Part shown: in pieces, positions 55,985-64,000 of the stretch
Position numbering within the stretch: the first letter of the stretch is position 1
How the letters are laid out: each line of letters opens with the position of its first letter
Assembly: GCA_905215055.1 (NCBI GenBank)
Contig: CAJMOH010000005.1
Location: 1-64,000 of the forward strand
Source of the DNA: an uncultured bacterium
GTDB taxonomy: Bacteria; Bacillota; Clostridia; Oscillospirales; Acutalibacteraceae
Direction of reading: 5' to 3'
DNA: 64,000 bases
Notes under the pieces: generated by a model
Database searches by the model: none
What the model was told of the DNA's origin: nothing
Seen by the model: the letters and a program-made list of their open reading frames with translations, nothing else
Program-made: the position numbers and the translations under genes

Positions 55985-56209
55985 AAGCCCTCTCAAGCTG
56001 GCGATGCTGCTGGACAGCGCCGCAAGAACGGGTCACCCGTCCGGGCGCGAAGAAGGCGGGCCGCTTGCGTAACCGCAATTTCACGGAAAAGGCCCTGGGT
56101 CTCTGGGCCGTCTGCCTGACCCCCGGCCGCACTCAGAATATCCCCCAGACAGAAAAAGTCCGTTTAACCGGCGTTCACTTTTTCCTTTCGCAATATGACT
56201 GCGCGTCCC
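55985..56209. other. gene-free stretch
   Basis: No open frame with protein-like composition and no hairpin with a T-tract is seen between the lipoprotein stop and the promoter at 56210. Confidence 0.5.
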
Positions 56210-56238
56210 TTGCGGCGCCCCTTCCCTTCTGCTATGAT
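56210..56238 (+). promoter_or_regulatory. promoter of the XRE/TPR-like gene
   Basis: TTGCGG (56210-56215), a 17-base spacer and an extended TGC-TATGAT -10 (56233-56238), only about 24 bases from the start codon. Confidence 0.75.
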
Positions 56239-56261
56239 GATACACAAAAGGGAGTGTTGCT

Positions 56262-57308
56262 ATGAAAGTGGGCCGGATCGTTCGAGAGCGGAGAAAAGCC
56301 CTTGGATTAACTCAAGAGCAGGTGGCGGAGGCGTTGGGAATCTCCGCTCCGGCGGTAAATAAATGGGAACGGGAGGTAAGCCTTCCGGACATCACCCTGT
56401 TGCCGCCGCTGGCCCGCCTGCTGGGCATCGATCTAAACACCCTGTTGTCCTTCCAAGAGAATCTGACCGATGGGGAGATCACACAGTTTGTCAACAGCCT
56501 GGACGAAACCGTGCAGCGCCAGGGCTATGACGCCGCCTTCCAAGCGGCTCGGGAGAAACTGCGGGAATTCCCCTCCTGCGACCGGCTGCGGTATGCCGCC
56601 GCCATGTACCTGAACGGGGCGCTGCTGCTGTATCCGCCTCCAGATCAGGCGCTGTATCAGCCCCAGCTGGAGCAATGGATACAAGACCTGGCGGAAAGCC
56701 CCGACCCAGAAATTCGCCAGGCGGCGCTGCCCATGCTGATCTCCCGCTTCCGGCAGCAGGGCGAGCTGGAAAAGGCCCGGCAGCTTATTGACTCCCTTGC
56801 CGCTCCCCTGGTGGACAAGGAAGAACAGCTGGCCAAGCTTTTGTCTCAGGAGCAGAAATGGGAGGAAGCCGCCTCTCTGTGGGAGCGCAGGGTTATGAAG
56901 CTGGCCACGGATTTGCAGACAGCCCTGCTCTACCTGATGGAAGCGGCCGAAAAGGAAGATCGCCGCCAGGACGCGGACAGCATTGTTCAGGTATACCGGC
57001 AGATGTCCCAAATAGCAGGCCTTGCCCCATGGACCGCGTATAACGGCCAGTTTCAGCTGGCTGTGTCGCGGCAAGACCCGCTTTTGTGCGCCGAAGCCCT
57101 GGAAAACATGGTTTCCTCCCTAAAGGAGTCCTGGCGTCCCTGGGAATCCTCTCTCTACCGCCACACACCTTCCAAGGAAAATGACCTTTCCCGCCGGCTG
57201 CTGGACCTGCTGGGGGAGGAGCTGGAGCAGGGCGATGACTTGGCGTTCCTGCGAAACACGCCGCAATACGAAACGCTGCTGGAGCTGTGGCAGCAGGATA
57301 ACGCGTGA
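56262..57308 (+). CDS. XRE-family regulator with helical-repeat C-terminal domain
   Basis: A 348-aa protein. The N-terminal helix-turn-helix (about 8-60: LGLTQEQVAEALGISAPAVNKWEREVS) binds DNA. The remaining about 280 residues are helical, with a TPR-like rhythm (for example ALPMLISRFRQQGELEKARQLIDSL), similar to large XRE regulators that sense small peptides or proteins. Single gene with its own promoter and a terminator at 57407. Confidence 0.87.
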   Translation: MKVGRIVRERRKALGLTQEQVAEALGISAPAVNKWEREVSLPDITLLPPLARLLGIDLNTLLSFQENLTDGEITQFVNSLDETVQRQGYDAAFQAAREKLREFPSCDRLRYAAAMYLNGALLLYPPPDQALYQPQLEQWIQDLAESPDPEIRQAALPMLISRFRQQGELEKARQLIDSLAAPLVDKEEQLAKLLSQEQKWEEAASLWERRVMKLATDLQTALLYLMEAAEKEDRRQDADSIVQVYRQMSQIAGLAPWTAYNGQFQLAVSRQDPLLCAEALENMVSSLKESWRPWESSLYRHTPSKENDLSRRLLDLLGEELEQGDDLAFLRNTPQYETLLELWQQDNA

Positions 57309-57406
57309 GAGCGGAGCGTCCGCCAGCCTCTCCCGCCCTGGGCGGACGCGGCTGGGGCATCCAGGCTGCCGGGTGTTCGCAAATCTCTCCTTTCCATCTG
57401 AAAAAA

Positions 57407-57439
57407 GCGCGGTGCTTCGCAAGGTGAAGCACCGCGCTT
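57407..57439 (+). terminator. intrinsic terminator
   Basis: GCGGTGCTTCGC/GTGAAGCACCGC stem followed by TTTTTT. The rest of 57309-57584 shows no convincing gene. Confidence 0.85.
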
Positions 57440-57584
57440 TTTTGGTCTGCCCCCATCAGGCAAACCTGACGAGAAGAAACGGGAGGTCCCCGCGAAAATG
57501 GGGGGGGAGAGCTAACCGCAGAAGCCATTCAACCACCAGTTCAATGACAACCGGCAGCTGGTCTGGTATGCTGGATTCACAAGC

Positions 57585-57893
57585 TCAAGCGGCGGATTCC
57601 CAGAAAAAAGGAGGCGAGCAGCGGGACTCGGCCTGCTGCTCGCGAGAAAGAGTATGAAGCCTTAACGGCACCAGAATGTCATCTACCGTCACTTGGAGCA
57701 GGGCAGCCAGAGCGTACAGGTTGTCCACCGTGGGAAGGCTTTTGCCCTTCTGCCATTTGTAAATGGCCTGGGGCTCCTCAAAGCCAAAATAGGCCTGCAG
57801 GTCCCGAACGGTGAGGTCCCGCTTTTCCCGCAGCCGCTGGATATTCCGTCCGGTGGCCGCCAGGTCAATCACGGGAAAGGGAGTGGTGTTCAT
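57585..57893 (-). CDS. XRE-family HTH regulator
   Basis: A 102-aa protein with one Cro/C1-type helix-turn-helix (about 16-72: LREKRDLTVRDLQAYFGFEEPQAIYKWQKGKSLP trimmed to its ends LREKRDLTV and IYKWQKGKSLP), and a short tail with no recognised fold. The start at ATG 57893 follows AAGGAGGG. Divergent from the small basic protein gene at 57966, with a 72-base shared promoter region. Regulators of this kind are common on integrative elements. Confidence 0.82.
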   Translation of the reverse strand: MNTTPFPVIDLAATGRNIQRLREKRDLTVRDLQAYFGFEEPQAIYKWQKGKSLPTVDNLYALAALLQVTVDDILVPLRLHTLSREQQAESRCSPPFFWESAA

Positions 57894-57965
57894 ATGCGTC
57901 CCTCCTTATCAAATCTGGGAATTCAGTATACCGCAAATCAAATCACTTCGCAAGGGGGTGAAAGG

Positions 57966-58160
57966 TTGACAAAGTTTGTACCGCTGGAAAAGCACAGCAA
58001 AAAGGCGCGCCGTGCCTACTATCTCCAGCAGCGAAAGGGCTGGGGCTGCCTGTCCCCCGTTACCCGGCAGGGGAAAAACCCCCATGCTTACCAGCGCAGC
58101 CGGCAAAAGCAGCAAGATCGGAAAGCGGCCCTTCAAAGCGCGGCGGAACATACCGGCTGA
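57966..58160 (+). CDS. small basic conserved protein of mobile elements
   Basis: A 64-aa basic protein starting at TTG 57966, eight bases after AAGGGGGTG. The sequence TKFVPLEKHSKKARRAYYLQ and CLSPVTRQGKNPHAYQRSR resembles a short family I associate with integrative elements of Clostridia; this is from memory. Function unknown, perhaps nucleic-acid binding given its charge. Divergent from the XRE gene. Confidence 0.6.
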   Translation: MTKFVPLEKHSKKARRAYYLQQRKGWGCLSPVTRQGKNPHAYQRSRQKQQDRKAALQSAAEHTG

Positions 58161-58351
58161 AAAAGGCCCCTCCTGCTGCGCTCCCTTCACGAAGGGCGTC
58201 TGCGGCATGGTCCAGCCGGCCCTGCGCTTTTCTGGGAAGTTCTCCCCCCGGTAAGGCAGACACTGGCGGCTTGAAATGGAGAAGGGCATGGGACAAAAAG
58301 TTCCCATCTCACTTGTTATACTAAAGCCAGAAAAGAAAGGAGCGAAGGGTT

Positions 58352-60355
58352 ATGTGGTTTTACAAGATTGACGGTGTCTTAGATGGTTTTACCTTTCCCG
58401 AGGACCGGGGGACTCGCAGCCGGGCTGCTCAGGAGTTTCAGTCCAAGCAGACCTTGTTTTCCAAAAAATTGCAGAGCAAATGCTACGTCACCGTGTCTCA
58501 GATCAAAAGCCAGAAAATCACTCTGGCGGCAGTAAGCCGGGAATCCTACAACGTCCTGGCCCGGTGCCGGGAATTCCTCCGGGAAGCGGAGGTGCCGGTA
58601 AAAAACCTGATTGCCCAGGAGATCACCTACGATGTGCTTCGCTCTTTGCTGCAGGCCGCCGAGCGCTGGGACTTTTTAGAGGATGACCGGGATGTGTACA
58701 GCCTGTTCCACTTGGAGGAGCTTCAGCACAACATTTACGATTTTCAGGAATTTCTGCTCCCGGAGCGAGCCGCCTTGGGAGAGCAAAAGAAGGAGACAGC
58801 CCGGCTTTTCTGTCAAGATACCTTTGACCCAGAGCTGGAGCGCATCTACCAGGGGCCTTCCCTGCTGGTGGAAAGCGGCCATCCGGTTCACTACCTGCTG
58901 GTGTGCGATGAGGGAGAGGCCCGGGACAAGCAGGTGGAGCTGCTGCTCTCGGCCCTGTACCAAAACGGCCGGATTCGCAGCCAGCGGTACACCTGCATGG
59001 ACTTTGACAGCGACGAAGGGGTGGACGAAAGCTTGCTGGAAACCCTGTACAGCGCCAGCACAGGGGGAACCATGGTGCTGAGCTACACCCCAAAGGCAGC
59101 TGGAGGAGGATCGTTCGCCTCAGGGGATATGGATGTGATTGCCCACTTGTGCCGGGCCGCCAAAAAACATCACGACCAAGTGCTCACGGTGCTGTGCTTT
59201 CCCCAAGAGGGAGAAGCGGTCAAGAAATACTTCTACGAAAACCTGGGGACGATGACCTTTGTGGAGCTGACCCAGGACGTCGTCCACGGGGAGCGGGCCA
59301 GGGCGGCGCTCCTCTCCATGGCGGAGAGAAGCGGACTGAAAGCGGACAAGGCGCTGTTCCAGGGTTGGAAGGAGAGCCAGAGCTATCGCTTTGGGGAGCT
59401 GCGTCAGCTCTTTGATGAGTGGCAGTCCAACAAGCTGAAAACAGAGGTCTACCCGCAGTATGCCTCCAAAACCGCAGCCAACCGGCTGGTGCAGATGGGC
59501 CAGCCCAAGGGGTGCGGGTTCGACCAGCTCCAGGAGATGATTGGCCTGACCAAAGCAAAAGAGCTCATCGCCCAGGCGCTGGACTACTACAAGGCCCAGA
59601 AGCTGTTCCGAGAGAAAGGCATCTCCCTGGAGCGGCCCGCCATGCACATGGTGTTCACCGGAAACCCTGGCACCGCAAAAACCACCGTGGCCCGGCTGTT
59701 CGCCCAAATCATGAAAGAGAACGGGCTGCTGTCGGTGGGAGATTTGATCGAGGTGGGCCGGGCCGACCTGGTGGGCAAATATGTGGGCTGGACCGCCCCC
59801 ACAGTGAAGAAAAAGTTTGAAGCTGCCAAGGGTTCGGTGTTGTTCATCGATGAGGCCTACTCCCTGGTAGACGACACCGACGGCCTTTACGGAGATGAGG
59901 CCATCAACACCATCGTCCAGGAGATGGAGAACCAGCGGGACGACACCGTGGTGATCTTTGCGGGCTATCCGGACAAGATGGAGCGGTTTTTGAAAAAGAA
60001 CCCCGGCCTGCGCTCCCGCATCGCCTTCCATGTTCCCTTTGAGGATTACAAGCCGGCGGAGCTGCTGGACATTTTCACCCTGATGGCAAAGAAGCAAAAG
60101 CTGGAGCTGGCCCCTCTGGTGCGGGAGCGGCTGCTGCCTATTTTTAGCCTGGCGGTGAAGCAGCCAGACTTCGGCAACGGCCGCTTTGCCCGGAATTTGC
60201 TGGAAAAATCCCGGATGAAACAGGCCAGCCGCCTGGTGCGCTTGGACCCGGACACAGTGACCATGGAGATGGTCTCCACCCTGCTGCCGGAGGATATTGA
60301 CGAGCCCCAGCTTCCCCAGAAGGAGGAGCGCCGGGTGCTGGGCTTTTGCGCCTGA
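58352..60355 (+). CDS. CbbX/SpoVK-type AAA+ ATPase with long unrecognised N-terminal region
   Basis: A 667-aa protein. Residues about 395-640 are an AAA+ domain of the CbbX/SpoVK kind: Walker A GNPGTAKTT (437-445, with Ala in place of the usual Gly), the pore-loop region ADLVGKYVGWT, Walker B VLFIDEAYSL (Asp500, Glu501), sensor region VVIFAGYPDKMERF and Arg-finger candidates NPGLRSRI. The first about 390 residues match nothing I recognise; they hold mixed alpha/beta segments and perhaps a Rossmann-like unit at 175-330. Ribosome binding site AAAGGAG. Single gene followed by a terminator. Such ATPases remodel protein partners by threading. Confidence 0.85.
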   Translation: MWFYKIDGVLDGFTFPEDRGTRSRAAQEFQSKQTLFSKKLQSKCYVTVSQIKSQKITLAAVSRESYNVLARCREFLREAEVPVKNLIAQEITYDVLRSLLQAAERWDFLEDDRDVYSLFHLEELQHNIYDFQEFLLPERAALGEQKKETARLFCQDTFDPELERIYQGPSLLVESGHPVHYLLVCDEGEARDKQVELLLSALYQNGRIRSQRYTCMDFDSDEGVDESLLETLYSASTGGTMVLSYTPKAAGGGSFASGDMDVIAHLCRAAKKHHDQVLTVLCFPQEGEAVKKYFYENLGTMTFVELTQDVVHGERARAALLSMAERSGLKADKALFQGWKESQSYRFGELRQLFDEWQSNKLKTEVYPQYASKTAANRLVQMGQPKGCGFDQLQEMIGLTKAKELIAQALDYYKAQKLFREKGISLERPAMHMVFTGNPGTAKTTVARLFAQIMKENGLLSVGDLIEVGRADLVGKYVGWTAPTVKKKFEAAKGSVLFIDEAYSLVDDTDGLYGDEAINTIVQEMENQRDDTVVIFAGYPDKMERFLKKNPGLRSRIAFHVPFEDYKPAELLDIFTLMAKKQKLELAPLVRERLLPIFSLAVKQPDFGNGRFARNLLEKSRMKQASRLVRLDPDTVTMEMVSTLLPEDIDEPQLPQKEERRVLGFCA

Positions 60356-60358
60356 CGG

Positions 60359-60395
60359 AAAAGAGCGGAGGATGTGTTCCCCCCGCTCTTTTTGT
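60359..60395 (+). terminator. terminator after the AAA+ gene
   Basis: AAAGAGCGG...CCGCTCTTTTT hairpin directly after the stop codon. Confidence 0.8.
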
Positions 60396-60404
60396 TTTCA
60401 GGGC

Positions 60405-60722
60405 TTGAATTGGATGGGACGTTTTAGGGACATCTGGGTGATGGTACACGACAAATCCTCCCTGGCCCCAGAGGGAAACTCCCGGGCCTTCTCTTTGGAG
60501 AACGGCACTCTCCACTGGCAGGAAGGGTACGAGAACCTCACGGCGGACGAGCTGTTGAGCGGAAGAACCCAAGACTCCAAACTCACGTTGGCGGAGCAGC
60601 TCATCCTAGACACCCTGGACAAGCGCCCTGTTGTTCCTGCCAAAGTGATGTACCGCTTGGCGGAGCAGGCCAGCATTTCTCTCCGGACACTCAAAGAGGC
60701 CAAGCGTAATCTAACTGGCTGA
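60405..60722 (+). pseudogene. 3' remnant of a plasmid/ICE RepA-like AAA ATPase
   Basis: The frame encodes VHDKSSLAPEGNSRAF, then ENLTADELLSG and a helix-turn-helix-like end ISLRTLKEAKRNLTG. This is the C-terminal 90-odd residues of the RepA/DnaB-like AAA ATPases found next to integrases on integrative elements. The ATPase core is missing. The remnant begins right after the terminator of the AAA+ gene and abuts the integrase remnant. Confidence 0.7.
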
Positions 60723-61682
60723 CGGAGTATACGCCTACTGGCTAGGACACATCGCCCCAGGCAAGCTGGCCAAATCCACCCTGGCCCGGGACAAGCAGGA
60801 CATCGAGCGGTTTTTGCCGGCCTTGGGCAGCTACAAGCTCACCGACCTAAAACCCGAACACTTCCGCAATCTCTACGCCCAGCTGCGGAAACAAAAGAAC
60901 TCTGTGACCGGAAAACCGCTCTCCGAGAGCACCGCCCGTGGAGTCTACGCTTGCCTGTGTGGGATCCTCTCCGATGCCATGGAGGGCGGTTTTTTGTCGC
61001 AGAATCCTGCCTGGCGCACCTACAAATACGCCGACAAAAAAAGAAAAAGCGCAATGTGGCGGATGAGGAAACTACCAAGCGGCTGATTGCCGCGCTGGAG
61101 GAGGAAAGCATCAAATACGAGACGTATTTCAAACTCATCATCGCCACGGGAATGCGGCGGGGCGAGTGCTGCGGTCTGAAATGGAAGGACGTGGACTTTG
61201 GCGAGAAGTCCATCCATATATGCAGAAATGTGGTGAAGGTTACGGGAGAGGACATCATTGTCAAAGAACCCAAGACCGCCGCGGGGGACCGATATGTGTA
61301 CTTCTCCCTGGAGATGGCCAGCCTCTTGAAAGAGTACCGCTCCTTCTGCCAAGGGGAGCTGGAGCTGCATGAGGGCAGAGAACTGAGCCCAGAGGATTAT
61401 ATTTTCCACCGTCACGGGGCTGACCTGCCCATAACTCCCAGCACCTTTACCTGGCGGTTCAAGCCGATTCTCAAGAAGCACGGCCTGCCCTTGAATTTTA
61501 ACGTCCACAGCCTGCGGCACACGGCCGCCAGCCTGATGATCTCCGGCGGGGCGGATGTGGCTACGGTGTCCGGGCTGCTGGGACACTCCCAGGTGTCCAC
61601 CACACTGGACATTTATTCCCATGCTTTCGATGAGAAGAAGTGGGAGGTCAGCGCCCAGATACAGGGGAGGGTGGGGGTGTGA
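60715..61682 (+). pseudogene. tyrosine site-specific integrase, frameshifted and 5'-truncated
   Basis: The frame opens at 60715 without a start codon: WLGHIAPGKLAKSTLARDKQ and onwards is a SAM-like core-binding domain. At an A-run (61036-61042, seven A) the frame shifts; with eight A it would continue into KKRNVADEETTKRLI and the catalytic domain. That domain is complete: Arg in TGMRRGECCGLKW, HSLRHTAASLM, and GHSQVSTTLDIYSH with the nucleophile Tyr. The N-terminal arm-binding part is lost. Probably inactive, unless the A-run is a sequencing slip. Confidence 0.85.
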
Positions 61683-61704
61683 AAGAAATTCCTGCCGCTT
61701 GCCA

Positions 61705-62193
61705 TTACAACAAAAGCTCCTCTATCTCCTCATCCTTCACAACGCCCATGCGGCGCATCTCTCGCCATACACAGGCCGGAATTTCTTCCACATCCTCAGT
61801 GACAGTGACGGAACCCTTGCTGTCCTGGTAGGATACACACCATAGCTTACCCCCGGAAACCAGATAAAACCAGCGAATGCATCGATTTTCAGTCTCGTAA
61901 TCGTAGGAATCAAAACAGGGAAATCGTTCCCGGACCTCCAGCACCCAGTGGCCGTAGCGGTCCCGGAAAAAGTAATCTCCCTCCCGATGACACTGCAGAT
62001 CCCCCAGGGAAGCGTAGGGCTGGCCATCCACGAAAAAGCCCTGGGCCAGGAGATATATCTTCTCGATGGGGAATGGCACACGCACCTGGGCAGGACCCTC
62101 CACATTGTCCACCCACTCTACCAGCCTCCCCTCCTCCACATACCTGCCATTGGGCTTTTTCCGCAGGCGGAGGATACTGTTGGTCAATTTCAT
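61705..62193 (-). CDS. hypothetical protein, last gene of the right-edge operon
   Basis: A 162-aa soluble protein, mainly beta-strand-like, with several aromatic blocks (DYFFRDRYGHWVLEVRERF, CIRWFYLVSGGKLWCVSYQD) and an acidic C-terminus. No family recognised. ATG 62193 has AGGAGAG upstream. It follows the phosphatase-like gene by 16 bases and is convergent with the integrase remnant (22 bases between stops). Confidence 0.65.
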   Translation of the reverse strand: MKLTNSILRLRKKPNGRYVEEGRLVEWVDNVEGPAQVRVPFPIEKIYLLAQGFFVDGQPYASLGDLQCHREGDYFFRDRYGHWVLEVRERFPCFDSYDYETENRCIRWFYLVSGGKLWCVSYQDSKGSVTVTEDVEEIPACVWREMRRMGVVKDEEIEELLL

Positions 62194-62209
62194 TGGAATG
62201 CTCTCCTCA

Positions 62210-62707
62210 TCACAATAGACCTTTTTCGCTCTCTTTTTGCAAAGCTGCTTTCAGCCCCATGCACCCCTCCAGAAGCTCAGCAAAAGTCCGCTCGTAATCG
62301 CCGGTGTAGGTGGGGTCGGTCACGTTGGTGTACAGCATGGCCTCTTCCAAAGCTAAACCGGCGATGGAGCGGGAAAACTCTAACAACTTGCGCACTTTCC
62401 GTTCCGGGTCCTCCAGGCAGCGGACCTTCACTTGGAAGCTGCTCCATTCGTCCATGCACAGGATCCAATCCGATTCCAAGTAGTCTTTCAGGGAAAAGAC
62501 CGCCGCCTCACGCTTCGCAAAGGGAATTCCATGGGCAGAGAGACAATCCTTGGCCCCTTGACTCATGTCGCAGCCGGCTCTTTCACCGGAGACACCCGCT
62601 GACCGGATCTCTAGATCTTCCTCCTCTGCCATCATGTGCTTAAACAGGAACTCGGCCATAGGGCTGCGGCACACGTTACACTGGCAGACAAACAAAACGC
62701 GTTTCAC
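62210..62707 (-). CDS. low-molecular-weight protein-tyrosine-phosphatase-like protein
   Basis: A 165-aa protein. The N-terminus VLFVCQCNVCRSPMAEFLF matches the LMW-PTP P-loop pattern VCxGNxCRSPxAE, with Cys and Arg of C(X)5R kept but Gln-Cys in place of the usual Gly region. The general-acid loop DPTYTGDYERTF is present near residue 131. The same fold serves arsenate reductases, but no extra ArsC cysteine pair is evident. The GTG start lies nine bases after GAGGAG, inside the end of the preceding gene's stop region. Likely a phosphatase acting within the operon's unknown system. Confidence 0.85.
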   Translation of the reverse strand: MKRVLFVCQCNVCRSPMAEFLFKHMMAEEEDLEIRSAGVSGERAGCDMSQGAKDCLSAHGIPFAKREAAVFSLKDYLESDWILCMDEWSSFQVKVRCLEDPERKVRKLLEFSRSIAGLALEEAMLYTNVTDPTYTGDYERTFAELLEGCMGLKAALQKESEKGLL

Positions 62708-62713
62708 AGGGCG

Positions 62714-63097
62714 CTACTCCTCTGGCTCCGGCAACGTATCAGGGATCTCCTCCACCCGATCGTGGCGCAGGAGGAAAGCGGCCGCTCGGGCTGGTTCCCG
62801 ACGGTACCACTGTATCCACAGCGCCGCCGTTACAGGGGTGAAGCTCTCCGCCTGAAGCAAGTCGGTTATGCTGGCACACTCGCAGGCGATAGCGCAGGAT
62901 GCTTTCCCTGTTTGGAGGAACCGGAACACATACTCTTTCAAATCCTCATCCAGAGCAAAGACATCCTGAACAGTGGCTTCCAGTGCCTGGGTGCCATACG
63001 ACTGCTTCTCTAAATACTGGCGGAGCAAACGCTCATTCTCGTCCATCTCCTTGAGGCATTCTTTTTTTTGGAAAATTGGAAACTCAAAACGGGACAT
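62714..63097 (-). CDS. hypothetical protein of the right-edge operon
   Basis: A 127-aa, acidic, largely helical protein with ASCAIACECASITDLLQAES in the middle. No family recognised; no signal or membrane helix. ATG 63097 follows AAGGGGTGAG and begins five bases after the preceding stop, while its own stop is six bases from the phosphatase-like start, so it is in the middle of a tight operon. Confidence 0.65.
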   Translation of the reverse strand: MSRFEFPIFQKKECLKEMDENERLLRQYLEKQSYGTQALEATVQDVFALDEDLKEYVFRFLQTGKASCAIACECASITDLLQAESFTPVTAALWIQWYRREPARAAAFLLRHDRVEEIPDTLPEPEE

Positions 63098-63102
63098 AAG
63101 GC

Positions 63103-63795
63103 TCACCCCTTTCCATAGATTTCCCGGATCACAGCTGACGCGAAATTGTAGGCGGTGATCTCCACGGGCTGGAACATATACCGCTCCGGGTTCTGCTCCG
63201 GCTCGATGTAGTTTTTGAAATTGATGCGCCAGATTTTGGCCTCCGCTTTGCTGACCCCGTACTTGCTGGGGCTGCGCAGAGCCCGGCGCTGCATGGCGTG
63301 GTAGGTCTCGTGGCACACTGTGTCCAAAAGCGTCTTGGCCTCCAGCAAAGTCATGGGCTGTTTGCTTAGGCTCCCGGCGTTGAGGACGATGGTGTCCTTC
63401 GCGAAAGAGTAAAAACCGGCAACGCCGCTCATATCAGAAGAGGATACGGTGCAGGGCGGCTCTATGCCCAATGCCCTGGCGATGGCTATGTGTAGCTCCG
63501 CCACCGCGATCTCCCGCTCCTGCGGGGACAGGGCCAGCAGCGTTCTGGCGGGGTCCTGCCCCAACAGCTCTACGATGGCGGCCGCTGCCTGTTCCCGGTG
63601 GGCGGCGGCGCTTTCCCCGGAGGTCTCCGCGTCTGGCTCTAGGAAAAATAAGATCTCCTCGATGACCTCTCCGGCCAGCTGGAGGACCGCCTGCCGCAGC
63701 CTGTCCCACGCCAGGGTGGTCCTGTCCGCAAGGTGGGAGATCCGCTCCCAGGCCCGCTGGAAAGATGCGTGCCGCTGGGTCTCGTTTCCTGTCAT
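63103..63795 (-). CDS. HExxH-containing hypothetical protein (putative metallopeptidase)
   Basis: A 230-aa soluble protein. The middle of the chain carries DTVCHETYHAMQRRAL, an HExxH zinc-binding helix, and a possible third ligand further on (ITAYNFA or the preceding acidic EPEQNPERY region). Helices dominate the N-terminal half (REQAAAAIVELLGQ). The ATG at 63795 follows GAGGAGGGGAG. Whether it is an active zincin is uncertain. Part of the tight minus-strand operon. Confidence 0.65.
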   Translation of the reverse strand: MTGNETQRHASFQRAWERISHLADRTTLAWDRLRQAVLQLAGEVIEEILFFLEPDAETSGESAAAHREQAAAAIVELLGQDPARTLLALSPQEREIAVAELHIAIARALGIEPPCTVSSSDMSGVAGFYSFAKDTIVLNAGSLSKQPMTLLEAKTLLDTVCHETYHAMQRRALRSPSKYGVSKAEAKIWRINFKNYIEPEQNPERYMFQPVEITAYNFASAVIREIYGKG

Positions 63796-63808
63796 GGCGC
63801 TCCCCTCC

Positions 63809-64000
63809 TCATTTTCTGTTAGCCTGCCGGAAGATCTCCCTCATCAGGGTAAAACGGAACGCCAGATCATACAGGCCGTCTCTCGCGTACTCCTCTGCTT
63901 TTGAATTTATGGTATTGACATATTGCAAGTCGCTGGAGCTGTTGACCACCCCTTTGAATTTTCCTGTCTGCCGGTCATAATCCCCATTGGGCAACAGCGG
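63809..64000 (-). CDS. partial hypothetical protein running off the right edge
   Basis: The last 63 residues of a longer frame are visible: LPNGDYDRQTGKFKGVVN, then SSDLQYVNTINSKAEEYA and a helical end RFTLMREIFRQANRK. The in-frame TTG at 63994 is not a convincing start, and the frame is open to the window end, so the 5' part lies outside. It is the first visible gene of the operon (13 bases before the HExxH gene). Not recognised. Confidence 0.6.
   Translation of the reverse strand, partial: PLLPNGDYDRQTGKFKGVVNSSSDLQYVNTINSKAEEYARDGLYDLAFRFTLMREIFRQANRK

Noticed and set aside
57441..57584. Short + strand frame with FNHQFNDNRQLVWYAG as a gene remnant
   Set aside because: No start or family could be supported, and it runs into the antisense of the XRE gene.

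Overview
The window looks like chromosome from a GC-rich gut Clostridia lineage (Oscillospiraceae type, Flavonifractor/Lawsonibacter-like). This is inferred from Gram-positive ribosome binding sites (AGGAGG), frequent GTG and TTG starts, TTGACA/TATAAT promoters with 17-base spacers, and families common in that group (DUF5685, DUF5780, RpiR, heterodimeric ABC exporters, Eis-like GNAT, SPASM radical SAM). No species call is possible from sequence reading alone.

Layout. 1-878 has no gene; it holds GC-rich dispersed repeats in both orientations and a small AT-rich palindrome cluster. 879-5375 (minus) carries a BaiN/HI0933-type flavoprotein, an RpiR regulator, an ECF-S-like membrane protein, a J-domain protein with a cysteine-rich tail and a DUF5685 protein with prenyl-synthase-like acidic motifs. 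5490-7132 is a divergent XRE regulator / anchored DUF5780 protein pair bracketed by a 33-bp direct repeat, followed by an AT-rich lipoprotein. 7960-18798 is rich in DNA repair genes: uvrA, uvrB (with a LexA-like box), ogt, an EndoQ-like PHP nuclease and radC, with GNAT and phosphodiesterase genes between them. 18839-25842 holds a membrane protein, a homodimer-type ABC exporter, an SRPBCC protein and a heterodimeric ABC exporter under a MarR-like palindrome. 25946-35804 carries mostly single metabolic and envelope genes (HAD, L-cysteine desulfidase, VanY-type peptidase, NifX-like, Eis-like, GH172, MBL, zinc peptidase, aldo/keto reductase). 35950-42803 is an opp/dpp peptide ABC operon ending in two translationally coupled metallophosphoesterases. 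A HAD gene, tRNA-Leu(CAG) and an intact two-component system follow.

48124-52330 is a zone of decay. It contains a frameshifted histidine kinase, a response-regulator stump, an inserted NAGPA-type glycosidase block, a membrane-protein 3' remnant (possibly a P-type ATPase) and an HtrA gene that has lost its catalytic centre. Next to it, 52335-55358 is an intact and striking cassette: a divergent HxlR regulator, a 77-aa ACGX-repeat peptide, a SPASM radical SAM enzyme and an MDR oxidoreductase. I read it as a RiPP-like system whose product I do not know to be described, and it is the best candidate here for unusual biology.

55396-64000 looks like a degraded genomic island. It has a shrunken flavodoxin/cyclophilin-like lipoprotein, two XRE regulators, a CbbX/SpoVK-type AAA+ protein with an unrecognised N-terminal half, a 3' remnant of a plasmid/ICE replication ATPase, a tyrosine integrase broken in an A-run, and an unrecognised five-gene minus-strand operon (with an LMW-PTP-like phosphatase and an HExxH protein) running off the right edge. 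All statements rest on reading the sequence; no database search was run.
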